A stretch of 11,892 nt of DNA from Bacteroidales bacterium (GCA_017509375.1 JAFWPT010000220.1:1-11892), one strand, 5' to 3'; shown: positions 6,160 to 11,892, numbered from the stretch's first letter. Notes: generated from the sequence alone by a model not told the origin. Program-made: numbers and translations.

Positions 6160-8059
6160 CCCCCTCCTTCGGAGTGTTCAGCTCCGTGTACAGCAGGTTG
6201 TAGACTTCCGTGCGGATGCGCTCGTAGTTCTGCCGGACCTGCTCCTGTATCATTTCCTTCGTAGTATCAACGACCTGCGGGACTTCCTCCTTGTGGGTCG
6301 TTTCTTTTCCTGCCTTTATCTCCCCGCAGAATATCTTCGGGTTAATCTTCTGCCGGAACTCATCGGCCACATAGCCGCAGAAGGAGCCCTGCGATAGCGC
6401 CTCGATACGGCTTGCAGGCAGGACATCCCTTAATTGATAGGAGTACGTGACGTGTTCGGATGTGTCGCTCTCCTGGTAGGAGCGCGTCTCCCGTTCCGTC
6501 TTGCCGAAGGATTTGGAGAGGCTCTCGGCCGTGTCCCCCTTGACGGCGCCGGCAAAGACGTTCCCCACCGTGTTGAAGATAACGTCGGACTCCTTCTTGT
6601 CGTAGTCCTTCACCAGCTGGCTCTTGTCCTGGGCGCCGAGGACCACGGCCACATGATTGCTTCGGGCCGTGTTAATGAGGTGGTCCAGCCCTTTCAGGTA
6701 GATGGTGGGGAGTTCGTCGATGAGGATACCGCAGCGGCGCATCTTCGGGCGGTTGATAATCTTGAAGAGCTGGGACATAAGCATTGCCAGCGTGGTGCCA
6801 TAGACCTGCTGCCGCGCAGGATTGTTCCCCACGCAGACAATCTTGGGGTGGTCCGGGTCATTAATCTGCAGGTCGAAGTCGTCCCCGGATAGTGCCCAGT
6901 ACAGCGTCTCCGAAGCGAAGCGGTTCAACGGGACGCGGGCCGATGCAATCTGGCCCTGCAGCTGCTCAAAGGCCTTGTCGGTGATGGCATCCTGGAAGGT
7001 GTTCCGCTTGATGTCCAGCTCCTGATATCGCTCCATAAGGAGCAGTACGTGCTTGTAGTTCTGCCCCATCAGCTCAATCAGATGCGGGAAGGTACAGTAG
7101 CGACCGCCCTCGTAGATACGCAGGAACCAGATGAGCATATCCACGTAGCAGCGGGCCGACAGGGAGAAGAAGTCTTCCCCCCTGGCATTCTCGCGGTTGG
7201 CGTTCTTCATGATGACCTCTGCGATTTCCGTAGCGTCGATGGGGTCCTGCAGGTAGCGCGGGTGGATGGGATTGAAGCGGTGCGAGTACAGCGGGTCATC
7301 GAAGTTCACAACATACATCTGCGGCAGATTGTCACCATAGCATTTGTAGTTATCCAGCAACTCGTTCATTACCAGCTGCGTGAGGTCCGGATACTTGTAG
7401 TCATACACGAAGAGCGAGTACCCCTTCTGGATCATCTGCCGGATATAGGGCCCGTAGACGGAGACCGTCTTGCCGGAGCCGGGCGTGCCGATGACCATCG
7501 TTCCCCGGAAGGGGTTCACTACGTTGATGTAGCCCCGGCGCAGACGTCCCTGGTTCTGATAGGTTGTGGGGATATTGATGCTGAAACGGTTCTGGATGAG
7601 CCGCTCGCACTGCGGGAAAGTATCGTTCTCCTTTGCGACGGTGGCAAGCTTCATCGCGTTGATGGCCCGGCCAAGGGCGATGTTCCCCAGCAGGTACAGC
7701 CCATATCCTACAGTTGTCATCACCACGTAGAGCAGTCCGTTCCCGGCCGACTTCCCGCCAAAGAAAAGCGCCAGCCCGAGGCCTATTGGCAAGGCAATTT
7801 CCTGCCACTGAGCTTCCTTGGAGCTGCCGCTTCGAACGATGACGGAATACGTGCAGAAAAACAGGATGACCGCCCGTACATACCACCAGTTTCGCATCAG
7901 GCCCGATTTGTAGATGCTCAGCATCAGCGCATCTGTCATCTTTGCGCTTAGATGCAGGCCCGCCCAGAAGGGATAGGCCTCATAGTAAATCATAAACATG
8001 GCCAGGGCGCCTGACAGAATCAGGAACGCCGTGAACATGGGTTTTGTCTTTGAATCCAT
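6137..8059 (-). CDS. mobC: Mobilization protein C: VirD4/TraG-type coupling ATPase
   Basis: A 640-residue type IV coupling protein, the inner-membrane ATPase that links the relaxosome to a mating channel. The N-terminus is hydrophobic, with likely membrane segments around 9-25, 60-76, 89-101 and 108-130. The ATPase follows: Walker A GTPGSGKT at 191-198, YDYKYPDL at 219-226, Walker B ILIDELP at 445-451 and a TraG/VirD4-type LGAQDKSQL at 474-482. The acidic, Glu/Thr-rich C-terminal tail is probably flexible. The gene begins 12 bases after the relaxase stop and is the last of the mob operon. In Bacteroides elements such as CTnDOT and CTn341 the equivalent protein is called MobC. No T4SS pore genes are visible, so the element likely uses a helper's channel but brings its own coupling protein. 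Confidence 0.93.
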   Translation of the reverse strand: MDSKTKPMFTAFLILSGALAMFMIYYEAYPFWAGLHLSAKMTDALMLSIYKSGLMRNWWYVRAVILFFCTYSVIVRSGSSKEAQWQEIALPIGLGLALFFGGKSAGNGLLYVVMTTVGYGLYLLGNIALGRAINAMKLATVAKENDTFPQCERLIQNRFSINIPTTYQNQGRLRRGYINVVNPFRGTMVIGTPGSGKTVSVYGPYIRQMIQKGYSLFVYDYKYPDLTQLVMNELLDNYKCYGDNLPQMYVVNFDDPLYSHRFNPIHPRYLQDPIDATEIAEVIMKNANRENARGEDFFSLSARCYVDMLIWFLRIYEGGRYCTFPHLIELMGQNYKHVLLLMERYQELDIKRNTFQDAITDKAFEQLQGQIASARVPLNRFASETLYWALSGDDFDLQINDPDHPKIVCVGNNPARQQVYGTTLAMLMSQLFKIINRPKMRRCGILIDELPTIYLKGLDHLINTARSNHVAVVLGAQDKSQLVKDYDKKESDVIFNTVGNVFAGAVKGDTAESLSKSFGKTERETRSYQESDTSEHVTYSYQLRDVLPASRIEALSQGSFCGYVADEFRQKINPKIFCGEIKAGKETTHKEEVPQVVDTTKEMIQEQVRQNYERIRTEVYNLLYTELNTPKEGATPEPSS

Positions 8060-8071
8060 ACGCCTAAATCT

Positions 8072-9253
8072 TTATCTGTGTCTTCCTCTTCTCATGATTT
8101 CCTCATCCTCGCCCCGGCGGCTGCGCTCGGCCGCCATCGCCGCGATAAGGGTGTCAGCTGCATCTTCCGCAGCCGTTTTCTCCTTCGGTTCCTCATATAC
8201 CTTCCACTCTCTGTCTTCCGCAGGCCATTTGGTCATCCGGGCATCTTCGAACTGACCGGCCGTGATGCCCTTCAGCTCGCTGGCCTTGAAGACGCATCGG
8301 GTCTGGTGGTCGATGAAAGTGACACCGAAAATCTTCCCCTCCTTGGTGCGCGAGAACACCACGGCGATGTTCTGCTTTCGCAGGATACGGCGGGTGTGCA
8401 ATTCTGATTTGCCGTTTTTCAGGGCAATCCGCGCCAGGTTGGCCACCCGCTCCTTCTCCCGGTCTCGCTTCTCCTTCTTCGCCTCTTCTGTATGCTTCTG
8501 AATCTCCTCGACCGAAGGGACTTTCAAGTCCTTGGCAGGAATGGGCGCTGTGCATCTGCGGCCGGTCTTGGGGTCGATACCGGCAAAGGTCATCATCCTT
8601 TGCCGGCGCACCTGTTGATAATCCACGTCCACCCCAAACTGGCGCATCAGCATCTTGAACTGCTCCTCGCTGGTGAAGTGATACTTCATTGCCTGCTCCA
8701 CCAGCTCTTCAATCTGCTTCATGGCATCGCCTTTTTCCGGGTCGAATCGCTGATAATTCAGCTTCTCGGACTTCTTTTTCGTCTTGTCTTCTTCCTGCTT
8801 TTCACCTTTGCCGATGGTGAAACCGTACTTCGGGGCCAGTTGTTTCATCAGCTTCTGGCACTTTGCCTGTTCTTGATGGTCATTAATCTTCCGGCCTTCC
8901 TTATCCACGCGCACGGATACAATATGGTAGTGCTCCCGGTCGATGTCGTTGTGCCGATAGATGATGAAGGGCTGATCTCCATAGCCCAGACCCTTCATCA
9001 ACTCCTTGGCGAATTCTACCACCTGCTCCTCTGTCATCCCATCCGTTTTGGACGGATTGATGGACATATGGAAGGAAACCTTTTCACACCTGCGGCTGCC
9101 CCGTTCATATCGCTCGAAGGTCTCCAGCGGGTTGTCTGAATCATCCAGTCCCTGCGAATAGACCACGGCAGCCTTGCCCTCCTCCACCTTCCCCTCATTA
9201 TACTGGAGGCTGGTGGAACAGTGCGGTGTGGGTGCGTTGATTTTCACTACCAT
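8072..9253 (-). CDS. mobB: Mobilization protein B: relaxase
   Basis: A 393-residue relaxase of the MobB type found in Bacteroides mobilizable elements (Relaxase/mobilization nuclease domain, MOBP-like). It nicks one strand at oriT and stays attached to the 5' end. The N-terminal motif SLQYNEGKVEEGKA supplies the likely catalytic Tyr18. The metal-binding motif is HNDIDREHYH, with His101, His108 and His110; FHMSINP at 61-67 is a conserved beta-strand of the fold. The nuclease domain covers about 1-190. The C-terminal half is strongly charged and helical, rich in Lys/Glu, and probably contacts the accessory protein or the coupling protein. It lies between ssb and the coupling protein in a single operon. 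Confidence 0.93.
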   Translation of the reverse strand: MVVKINAPTPHCSTSLQYNEGKVEEGKAAVVYSQGLDDSDNPLETFERYERGSRRCEKVSFHMSINPSKTDGMTEEQVVEFAKELMKGLGYGDQPFIIYRHNDIDREHYHIVSVRVDKEGRKINDHQEQAKCQKLMKQLAPKYGFTIGKGEKQEEDKTKKKSEKLNYQRFDPEKGDAMKQIEELVEQAMKYHFTSEEQFKMLMRQFGVDVDYQQVRRQRMMTFAGIDPKTGRRCTAPIPAKDLKVPSVEEIQKHTEEAKKEKRDREKERVANLARIALKNGKSELHTRRILRKQNIAVVFSRTKEGKIFGVTFIDHQTRCVFKASELKGITAGQFEDARMTKWPAEDREWKVYEEPKEKTAAEDAADTLIAAMAAERSRRGEDEEIMRRGRHR

Positions 9254-9293
9254 ATCAGAATGTACTCAGGTCGACAGAATAGATTTTGACCAG

Positions 9294-9599
9294 TCAGCTC
9301 TCCTTCGGGAGCGGTGCCAGGTCCAGGCTGTTCACCCAGACGTCCAGGTTCACATAGGTCCTGTCGTCCTTCTCCACCACGTTCACCTTCAGGTTCCCGA
9401 TGATGGAGACGAAGCGTCCCTTCTTGAGGTACTCGGCAATGCCGGTCTTCTTCATCCGACAGGTGTAGTAGGTGGGTTTTTCTTCCTTGTCCCGGCCGTC
9501 CTTGACAGCCACATCGAAGCGGAGCAGCTCGGCTCCATCCTTACCTTGGATTACCTCGCAATCCTTGGCGAGGTTCCCCGAAATCAAAATGATTTGCAT
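9294..9599 (-). CDS. ssb: Single-stranded DNA-binding protein (short, element-encoded)
   Basis: A 101-residue OB-fold SSB. It begins with MQIILISGNLAKDCEV, shows the LRFDVAVKD strand with a following YYTCRMKKTG strand, and the KKGRFVSIIGNLKVNV strand typical of bacterial SSBs. It ends soon after the OB fold and lacks the long acidic tail and the C-terminal DDDIPF-type tip that recruits partners, so it is shorter than housekeeping SSB. It lies between mobA and mobB, which suggests a role in coating the transferred strand, either in the donor or on entry into the recipient. Confidence 0.9.
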   Translation of the reverse strand: MQIILISGNLAKDCEVIQGKDGAELLRFDVAVKDGRDKEEKPTYYTCRMKKTGIAEYLKKGRFVSIIGNLKVNVVEKDDRTYVNLDVWVNSLDLAPLPKES

Positions 9600-9653
9600 A
9601 ATGCGATTGGGTTAAAATGTTGAACTTAGGTATTCAGAAGGCCGATGCCCGTC

Positions 9654-10100
9654 TCACGGGCCATCGGCATCATCTTTTTCCTTCTCATCTTCTTCCTCCT
9701 CTCCCTCCGAATCCAGCACTGCCGCCCGAATCTCGGAGAAGGTCTTCACCATCCCGTCCATCATGCGCTTCATCTCAGACATATCATGTTCGATGTCCCG
9801 CGCATTGACGATGGCTTTTCCCTGCCGGTCCTTCAGATTGGCCAGGTGATTGAGTGCTTTTACGCGCTGGTTATAGTTCACGCCGATGCGTTTAAGATCC
9901 AGGCGCAGCAGCTCAACCTGTTTCGATACATTCGCATCATTCCGGCTAAGAAAACGCCTCCTGTCCCTTCTATGAAGGATGAAATAGCGGATAAATTTTG
10001 AACGGTTATTGTACCCTGAAAGATGCATCAGGGTGTTCAGTTTCTCGAACTCCTTGTCCGAAAAACGTACATTAACGTAGTGTTTTCTTGTCTCTCTCAC
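9654..10100 (-). CDS. mobA: Mobilization protein A: RHH relaxosome accessory protein
   Basis: A 148-residue MobC/MbeC-like accessory protein, named MobA in Bacteroides elements. Residues about 6-45 form a ribbon-helix-helix: strand HYVNVRFS, helix DKEFEKLNTLMHLSG, turn NN, helix RSKFIRYFILH. The RIGVNYNQRVKALNHLA block (about 76-92) is the hallmark of the bacterial mobilization MobC family, and the C-terminus is very acidic. It binds oriT DNA and helps the relaxase melt the nic region. The start is GTG at 10098-10100, supported by an unusually good Shine-Dalgarno AGAGGAGG seven bases upstream (complement of 10108-10115). It is the first gene of the mob operon, whose leader contains the candidate oriT. 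Confidence 0.9.
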   Translation of the reverse strand: MRETRKHYVNVRFSDKEFEKLNTLMHLSGYNNRSKFIRYFILHRRDRRRFLSRNDANVSKQVELLRLDLKRIGVNYNQRVKALNHLANLKDRQGKAIVNARDIEHDMSEMKRMMDGMVKTFSEIRAAVLDSEGEEEEDEKEKDDADGP

Positions 10101-10107
10101 AGTCCTA

Positions 10108-10115
10108 CCTCCTCT
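10108..10115 (-). promoter_or_regulatory. Strong Shine-Dalgarno for mobA
   Basis: AGAGGAGG on the minus strand, seven bases before the GTG start of mobA. Such a match to the 16S 3' end is uncommon in Bacteroidetes and fixes the choice of the GTG start. Confidence 0.65.
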
Positions 10116-10138
10116 ATAAACACTGTTTCATCCTCTCA

Positions 10139-10314
10139 CGGGCCGTCAGGCCCGAAGAAGGCGATTTCGGAGCCTTCTATGCCCGCCGCCAGGCGCACGA
10201 GATGGCCCGCAGGGGCAGCGTTTGTGCCACAAACGCCCATCTCGCAATTTGGACTAACGCCCAAATTTGGCACTCCTCTCCAAGTCGTGCTGCAAACATA
10301 GGGATTTTGCAGCA
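10139..10314. other. Candidate oriT: cluster of inverted repeats upstream of mobA
   Basis: The 175 bases between the mobA ribosome site and its promoter carry a run of perfect inverted repeats: CGGGCC/GGCCCG (10139-10144/10149-10154); AGAAGGC/GCCTTCT (10156-10162/10172-10178); GCGTTTGTG/CACAAACGC around one central base (10218-10236), itself enclosed by CGAGATGG/CCATCTCG (10198-10205/10237-10244); AATTTGG/CCAAATT (10246-10252/10261-10267), the right half being inside the palindrome CCAAATTTGG; and TGCTGCAAA/TTTGCAGCA (10288-10296/10306-10314). In mobilizable elements oriT usually sits just upstream of the accessory-protein and relaxase genes, so this is the best candidate. The nic position cannot be read from the sequence. 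Some repeats may instead be MobA operators. Confidence 0.6.
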
Positions 10315-10324
10315 AATCGACAAA
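10293..10324 (-). promoter_or_regulatory. Promoter of the mob operon
   Basis: On the minus strand TTTG (complement of 10321-10324) and TATGTTTG (complement of 10293-10300) match the Bacteroidetes -33/-7 consensus exactly, with a 20-bp spacer. The start point would be near 10286, giving a leader of about 185 bases that contains most of the inverted repeats. The -7 box overlaps the TGCTGCAAA/TTTGCAGCA repeat, a natural position for autoregulation by the relaxosome proteins. Confidence 0.75.
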
Positions 10325-10329
10325 TAAAA

Positions 10330-10361
10330 TTTGACAAAGTAAGGCAAAACTTATACATTTG
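10330..10361 (+). promoter_or_regulatory. Promoter of the RHH gene, upstream of the octamer array
   Basis: TTTG at 10330-10333 and TACATTTG at 10354-10361 fit the Bacteroidetes consensus exactly with a 20-bp spacer. Its -33 box is five bases from the -33 box of the opposing mob promoter, so the two are back to back. Transcription should start near 10368 and run through the whole octamer array before reaching the ATG at 10591. Confidence 0.75.
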
Positions 10362-10379
10362 TGCCGGAGTTTTCTCTCG

Positions 10380-10587
10380 TAATCAACAGAACTACAGATT
10401 ACGAGAATACGAGAACTAGTAAACTGGAGATTACCAGAACTGGTGATTACAAGAACAACAGAACACCAAATTACCAGAATTACAAATCTCCAGAACTTGT
10501 GATTACGAGATTACCAGATTACCAGAACTAGTAATCCCCAGATTGCGAGAAAACCAGAATACGAAAACTATAAATCTAGAGATTACG
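10380..10587 (+). repeat. Array of 26 tandem degenerate 8-bp direct repeats
   Basis: Cut into octamers from 10380, the sequence gives 26 units in strict register with no insertion or deletion. The consensus is WRAWYWMS: base 3 is A in all 26 units, base 4 is A or T in all 26, base 1 is A in 21 and T in 5, base 2 is G in 19 and A in 7, base 5 is a pyrimidine in 25, and base 8 is G or C in 24. Frequent forms are AGATTACC, AGATTACG and AGAACTAG. The units before 10380 and after 10587 break the rule, so the array has sharp edges. It fills the leader of the RHH gene and ends three bases before its ATG. Uniform spacing with variable sequence points to a protein-binding array rather than recent duplication. 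Confidence 0.88.
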
Positions 10588-10590
10588 AGT

Positions 10591-10902
10591 ATGAGCCAGT
10601 TGGATGATTTCAGGGAGCAGCTGAGAAACGCGAGACTTGTAGAAGAAGAGAAAGAACAACCGAAGGAGGAGGTCCGGACATCCCCTGCCCCGAAGAAGGT
10701 GAGAAGAAAAAAGGATGTCAGCGCCGGGCACGCTACCGTCTGGCTGCCCAAGGATGCCCAGCGAAAGGCCAAGCTGCTGATGCTATGGCTGGATGCCGAA
10801 GGGCTGGAATGCCCCGGTTCCATCGGCGACTTGATGGCTGATGCCTTGGACGTCCTGATAGATACCAAGTATCCCAAGGCCAAGAAACATGTCGATTTGT
10901 AG
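10591..10902 (+). CDS. Small ribbon-helix-helix-like DNA-binding protein, partner of the octamer array (inferred)
   Basis: A 103-residue protein. Residues 1-44 are charged and probably disordered, with a basic patch PKKVRRKKD at 35-43. Residues about 46-91 fit a ribbon-helix-helix: strand HATVWLP, helix KDAQRKAKLLMLWLDAEG, turn, helix GSIGDLMADALDVLI. The layout (flexible basic tail plus C-terminal RHH) resembles short DUF3408-like proteins next to mob genes of Bacteroides elements and, in outline, ParG/Omega-type proteins. I cannot assign it to a family with certainty. The frame is open upstream to a TTG at 10543, but that start lies within the octamer array; the ATG at 10591 is preferred. 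It is divergent from mobA. No ParA-type ATPase gene is visible in the window, so repression is more strongly supported than partition. Confidence 0.75.
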   Translation: MSQLDDFREQLRNARLVEEEKEQPKEEVRTSPAPKKVRRKKDVSAGHATVWLPKDAQRKAKLLMLWLDAEGLECPGSIGDLMADALDVLIDTKYPKAKKHVDL

Positions 10903-10960
10903 CCGATTCTTGTCGGAGGATGTCGATTCCGTAACGAAAGATGTCGGGAAATGTCGATTG
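10889..10960 (+). repeat. Phased TGTCG motifs (31-bp repeat, two and a third copies)
   Basis: ATGTCGATT occurs at 10889, 10920 and 10951, exactly 31 bp apart. Between these, TTGTCGG (10910) and ATGTCGG (10941) are also 31 bp apart. The TGTCG cores therefore start at 10890, 10911, 10921, 10942 and 10952, with steps of 21, 10, 21 and 10 bp, which places all of them on about the same face of the helix. The first copy forms the last codons of the RHH gene. This is an iteron-like protein-binding layout; replication, integrase-arm or transcriptional roles are all possible. Confidence 0.6.
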
Positions 10961-10982
10961 ATACCGGCAGTATAGCCTTCCT

Positions 10983-11194
10983 GCCCGGCTTGTCCGGGCT
11001 GGAGGGCGGTGTGAGGCGCGGCGTCGGAACAGTCTCCGGGAGCTGGACAGAACGGCCGAAGGTCGGGCGGGCCAACTCCCGGAGTCTGTGGAGACGTGAG
11101 ACTTCGGCGACGGTTTACCGGCGTCGAGGTCTCAAGTGCCGCGAAGCGGAAGTGGTGTTGTCGGCTCGCCGGCAACACGACTGGAGCGACCTCG
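10983..11194. other. GC-rich highly structured intergenic region, function unknown
   Basis: This gene-free stretch is visibly richer in G and C than its flanks and is packed with inverted repeats: GCCCGG/CCGGGC (10983-10999, 5-base loop); a 14-base pair of arms with one mismatch, 11029-11042 against 11076-11089; TGAGAC/GTCTCA (11097-11102/11129-11134) enclosing CGACG/CGTCG (11108-11112/11122-11126); and CGAGGTC/GACCTCG (11125-11131/11188-11194) enclosing the hairpins CCGC-GAA-GCGG (11139-11149) and a 10-bp stem with CTCG loop (11155-11178, one G-U pair if RNA). No T-run follows, so these are not ordinary terminators. It could be a single-strand initiation site, an element end, or a structured RNA. 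I do not recognise it as a known RNA class. Confidence 0.55.
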
Positions 11195-11226
11195 GTTGAT
11201 GATGTGGAGCAAAATGACTATATTTG
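11195..11226 (+). promoter_or_regulatory. Promoter of the nitroreductase-like gene
   Basis: TATATTTG at 11219-11226 matches the -7 consensus; GTTG at 11195-11198 is a one-base variant of the -33 box, with a 20-bp spacer. Transcription would begin near 11233, leaving a leader of about 16 bases before the ATG at 11249. Confidence 0.68.
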
Positions 11227-11248
11227 CATATTAGCGATAAGACCCAAT

Positions 11249-11892
11249 ATGACAGAACTGGAAGCAATAAAAGCACGACATTCCGTGCGGAAATATTCCG
11301 ACAGGCCCATTGAAGTGGCGAAGATTGCCACACTCAAAGCCGAAATCGAGCGAGTCAACGCTACCGCCGGTCTGAATATCCAACTGGTCCTTGATGAGCC
11401 GAAGGCCTTCTCCACCGGTATGTGGAAATATGGCCAGTTTTCCGGAGTGAAGAACTACTTTGTGATGGCCGGACCCAAAGGGCAGGACGCCGAAGAGAAG
11501 ATTGGCTACTACGGAGAAAAGCTGGTCCTGCTTGCACAGACACTGGGCCTGAATACCTGCTGGGTGGGGCTTACTTACAAGAAGATTCCCGGTACGTTCA
11601 CCCTGCGCGACGGTGACGTTGTCCACTGCGTGATTTCCCTAGGTTATGGCACCATCCCCGGCGTTCAGCATCCCCAGAAACCGGTTGAAAACTTCTATGA
11701 ATCCAACGGCGTTCCTCCCGAGTGGTTCAAGGCCGGGATGGAAGCCGCCCTGCTGGCCCCTACCGCTGTCAATCAGCAGAAGTTCAAATTCATCCTGCAC
11801 GACGGCAACAAGGTGGAGGCCAAAACACAGTTCTCAATGGCCGGATACACGGACATCGACCTCGGCATTGTCAAATACCACTTTGAGGTGGG
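11249..11892 (+). CDS. Nitroreductase-family flavoprotein, cut by the window end
   Basis: The frame is open from ATG 11249 to the last base (214 codons and two bases). It begins MTELEAIKARHSVRKYSDRPI, the RxSxRxY signature with which FMN-dependent nitroreductases bind the flavin phosphate. GYYGEKLVLLAQTLGLNTCWVGL (about 91-113) corresponds to the central helix and glycine-rich segment of the fold, and ALLAPTAVNQQKFKF (about 169-183) is the second flavin-side motif. The two halves each resemble part of the fold, as in the TM1586-type subgroup. The sequence DIDLGIVKYHFEVG at the edge is near the usual end of such proteins, so little is missing. The family reduces nitro compounds or quinones with NAD(P)H; the physiological substrate is unknown. 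It may be cargo of the element or flanking chromosome. Confidence 0.85.
   Translation, partial: MTELEAIKARHSVRKYSDRPIEVAKIATLKAEIERVNATAGLNIQLVLDEPKAFSTGMWKYGQFSGVKNYFVMAGPKGQDAEEKIGYYGEKLVLLAQTLGLNTCWVGLTYKKIPGTFTLRDGDVVHCVISLGYGTIPGVQHPQKPVENFYESNGVPPEWFKAGMEAALLAPTAVNQQKFKFILHDGNKVEAKTQFSMAGYTDIDLGIVKYHFEV

Noticed and set aside
7049..7951. 300-codon plus-strand ORF opposite mobC
   Set aside because: It is antisense to a gene with clear Walker motifs, and its product (His/Val-rich) has no recognisable features; a shadow of codon bias.
10380..10587. CRISPR array or simple microsatellite
   Set aside because: Units are 8 bp with no spacers, and they are too degenerate for a microsatellite while keeping perfect spacing; a binding-site array explains both.
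10543..10590. TTG start for the RHH protein, adding 16 residues
   Set aside because: It would translate the last octamers of the repeat array, which shows an 8-bp rather than a 3-bp pattern; ATG 10591 directly after the array is more natural.
10923..10929. TCGATTC as an att core shared with the tRNA T-loop
   Set aside because: Seven bases matching within a repeated motif (ATGTCGATT) is expected by chance and does not extend on either side.
10983..10999. Rho-independent terminator for the RHH gene
   Set aside because: The GC stem is good, but no T-run follows on either strand.
10951..11199. Plus-strand ORF of 82 codons
   Set aside because: It begins inside the TGTCG repeats, runs through the hairpin region, has no ribosome site, and its product is an Arg/Ser-rich sequence without recognisable domains.
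11205..11211. TGGAGCA as a trace of the tRNA 3' end (attR)
   Set aside because: It is only seven bases and inverted relative to the tRNA; integration would leave a direct repeat. It lies inside the nitroreductase promoter spacer.

Overview
The window looks like chromosomal DNA of a Bacteroidales bacterium, genus not resolved. It carries an integrated mobilizable element. The evidence for the order is: Mfa-like fimbrillin lipoproteins with a BspA-type C-terminus; several promoters of the Bacteroides type (TTTG, about 20 bp, TAnnTTTG); mostly weak Shine-Dalgarno sequences; and a MobA/MobB/MobC mobilization module as in Bacteroides conjugative and mobilizable transposons.

Layout. Positions 1-2832 hold two tandem fimbrillin-family genes, the first cut by the window edge; the second has a long C-terminal repeat region. 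A tRNA-Ala(GGC) gene with its own promoter and a strong terminator follows (2850-3038). A tyrosine recombinase gene (3136-4482) starts just after the tRNA, the classic arrangement of an element inserted at a tRNA 3' end. A two-gene minus-strand operon comes next (primase-like Toprim protein, then a small excisionase-like wHTH protein; 5709 to 4521), with a divergent small HTH regulator at 5854-6159. A four-gene minus-strand mobilization operon follows (10100 to 6137): RHH relaxosome protein, SSB, relaxase, coupling protein. No mating-pore (T4SS) genes are visible, so in the part seen this is a mobilizable rather than self-transmissible element.

The region 10101-10590 is the regulatory hub. 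It has a cluster of four inverted repeats (candidate oriT) and two back-to-back Bacteroides-type promoters. The most striking object in the window is an uninterrupted array of 26 degenerate 8-bp direct repeats (10380-10587, consensus WRAWYWMS). The array lies between the rightward promoter and the start codon of a 103-aa ribbon-helix-helix-like protein (10591-10902). Array and protein together resemble the organisation of RHH repressor/partition proteins that bind tandem short repeats, but the 8-bp repeat and this protein are not a system I recognise.

Immediately downstream, TGTCG motifs spaced 21, 10, 21 and 10 bp begin inside the 3' end of that gene. They are followed by a GC-rich stretch of strong inverted repeats (10983-11194) with no convincing gene. 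A nitroreductase-like gene (11249 to the window end, lacking perhaps only a few C-terminal codons) has its own promoter and may be either cargo or flanking chromosome. I could not find the second attachment site, so the right end of the element is not located.

Inferred working order: the integrase (perhaps with the small wHTH protein) handles excision and integration; MobA, MobB and SSB process oriT and protect the single strand; MobC couples the relaxosome to a helper element's T4SS; the primase-like protein may start second-strand synthesis in the recipient; the RHH protein and its array probably regulate, or segregate, the element.
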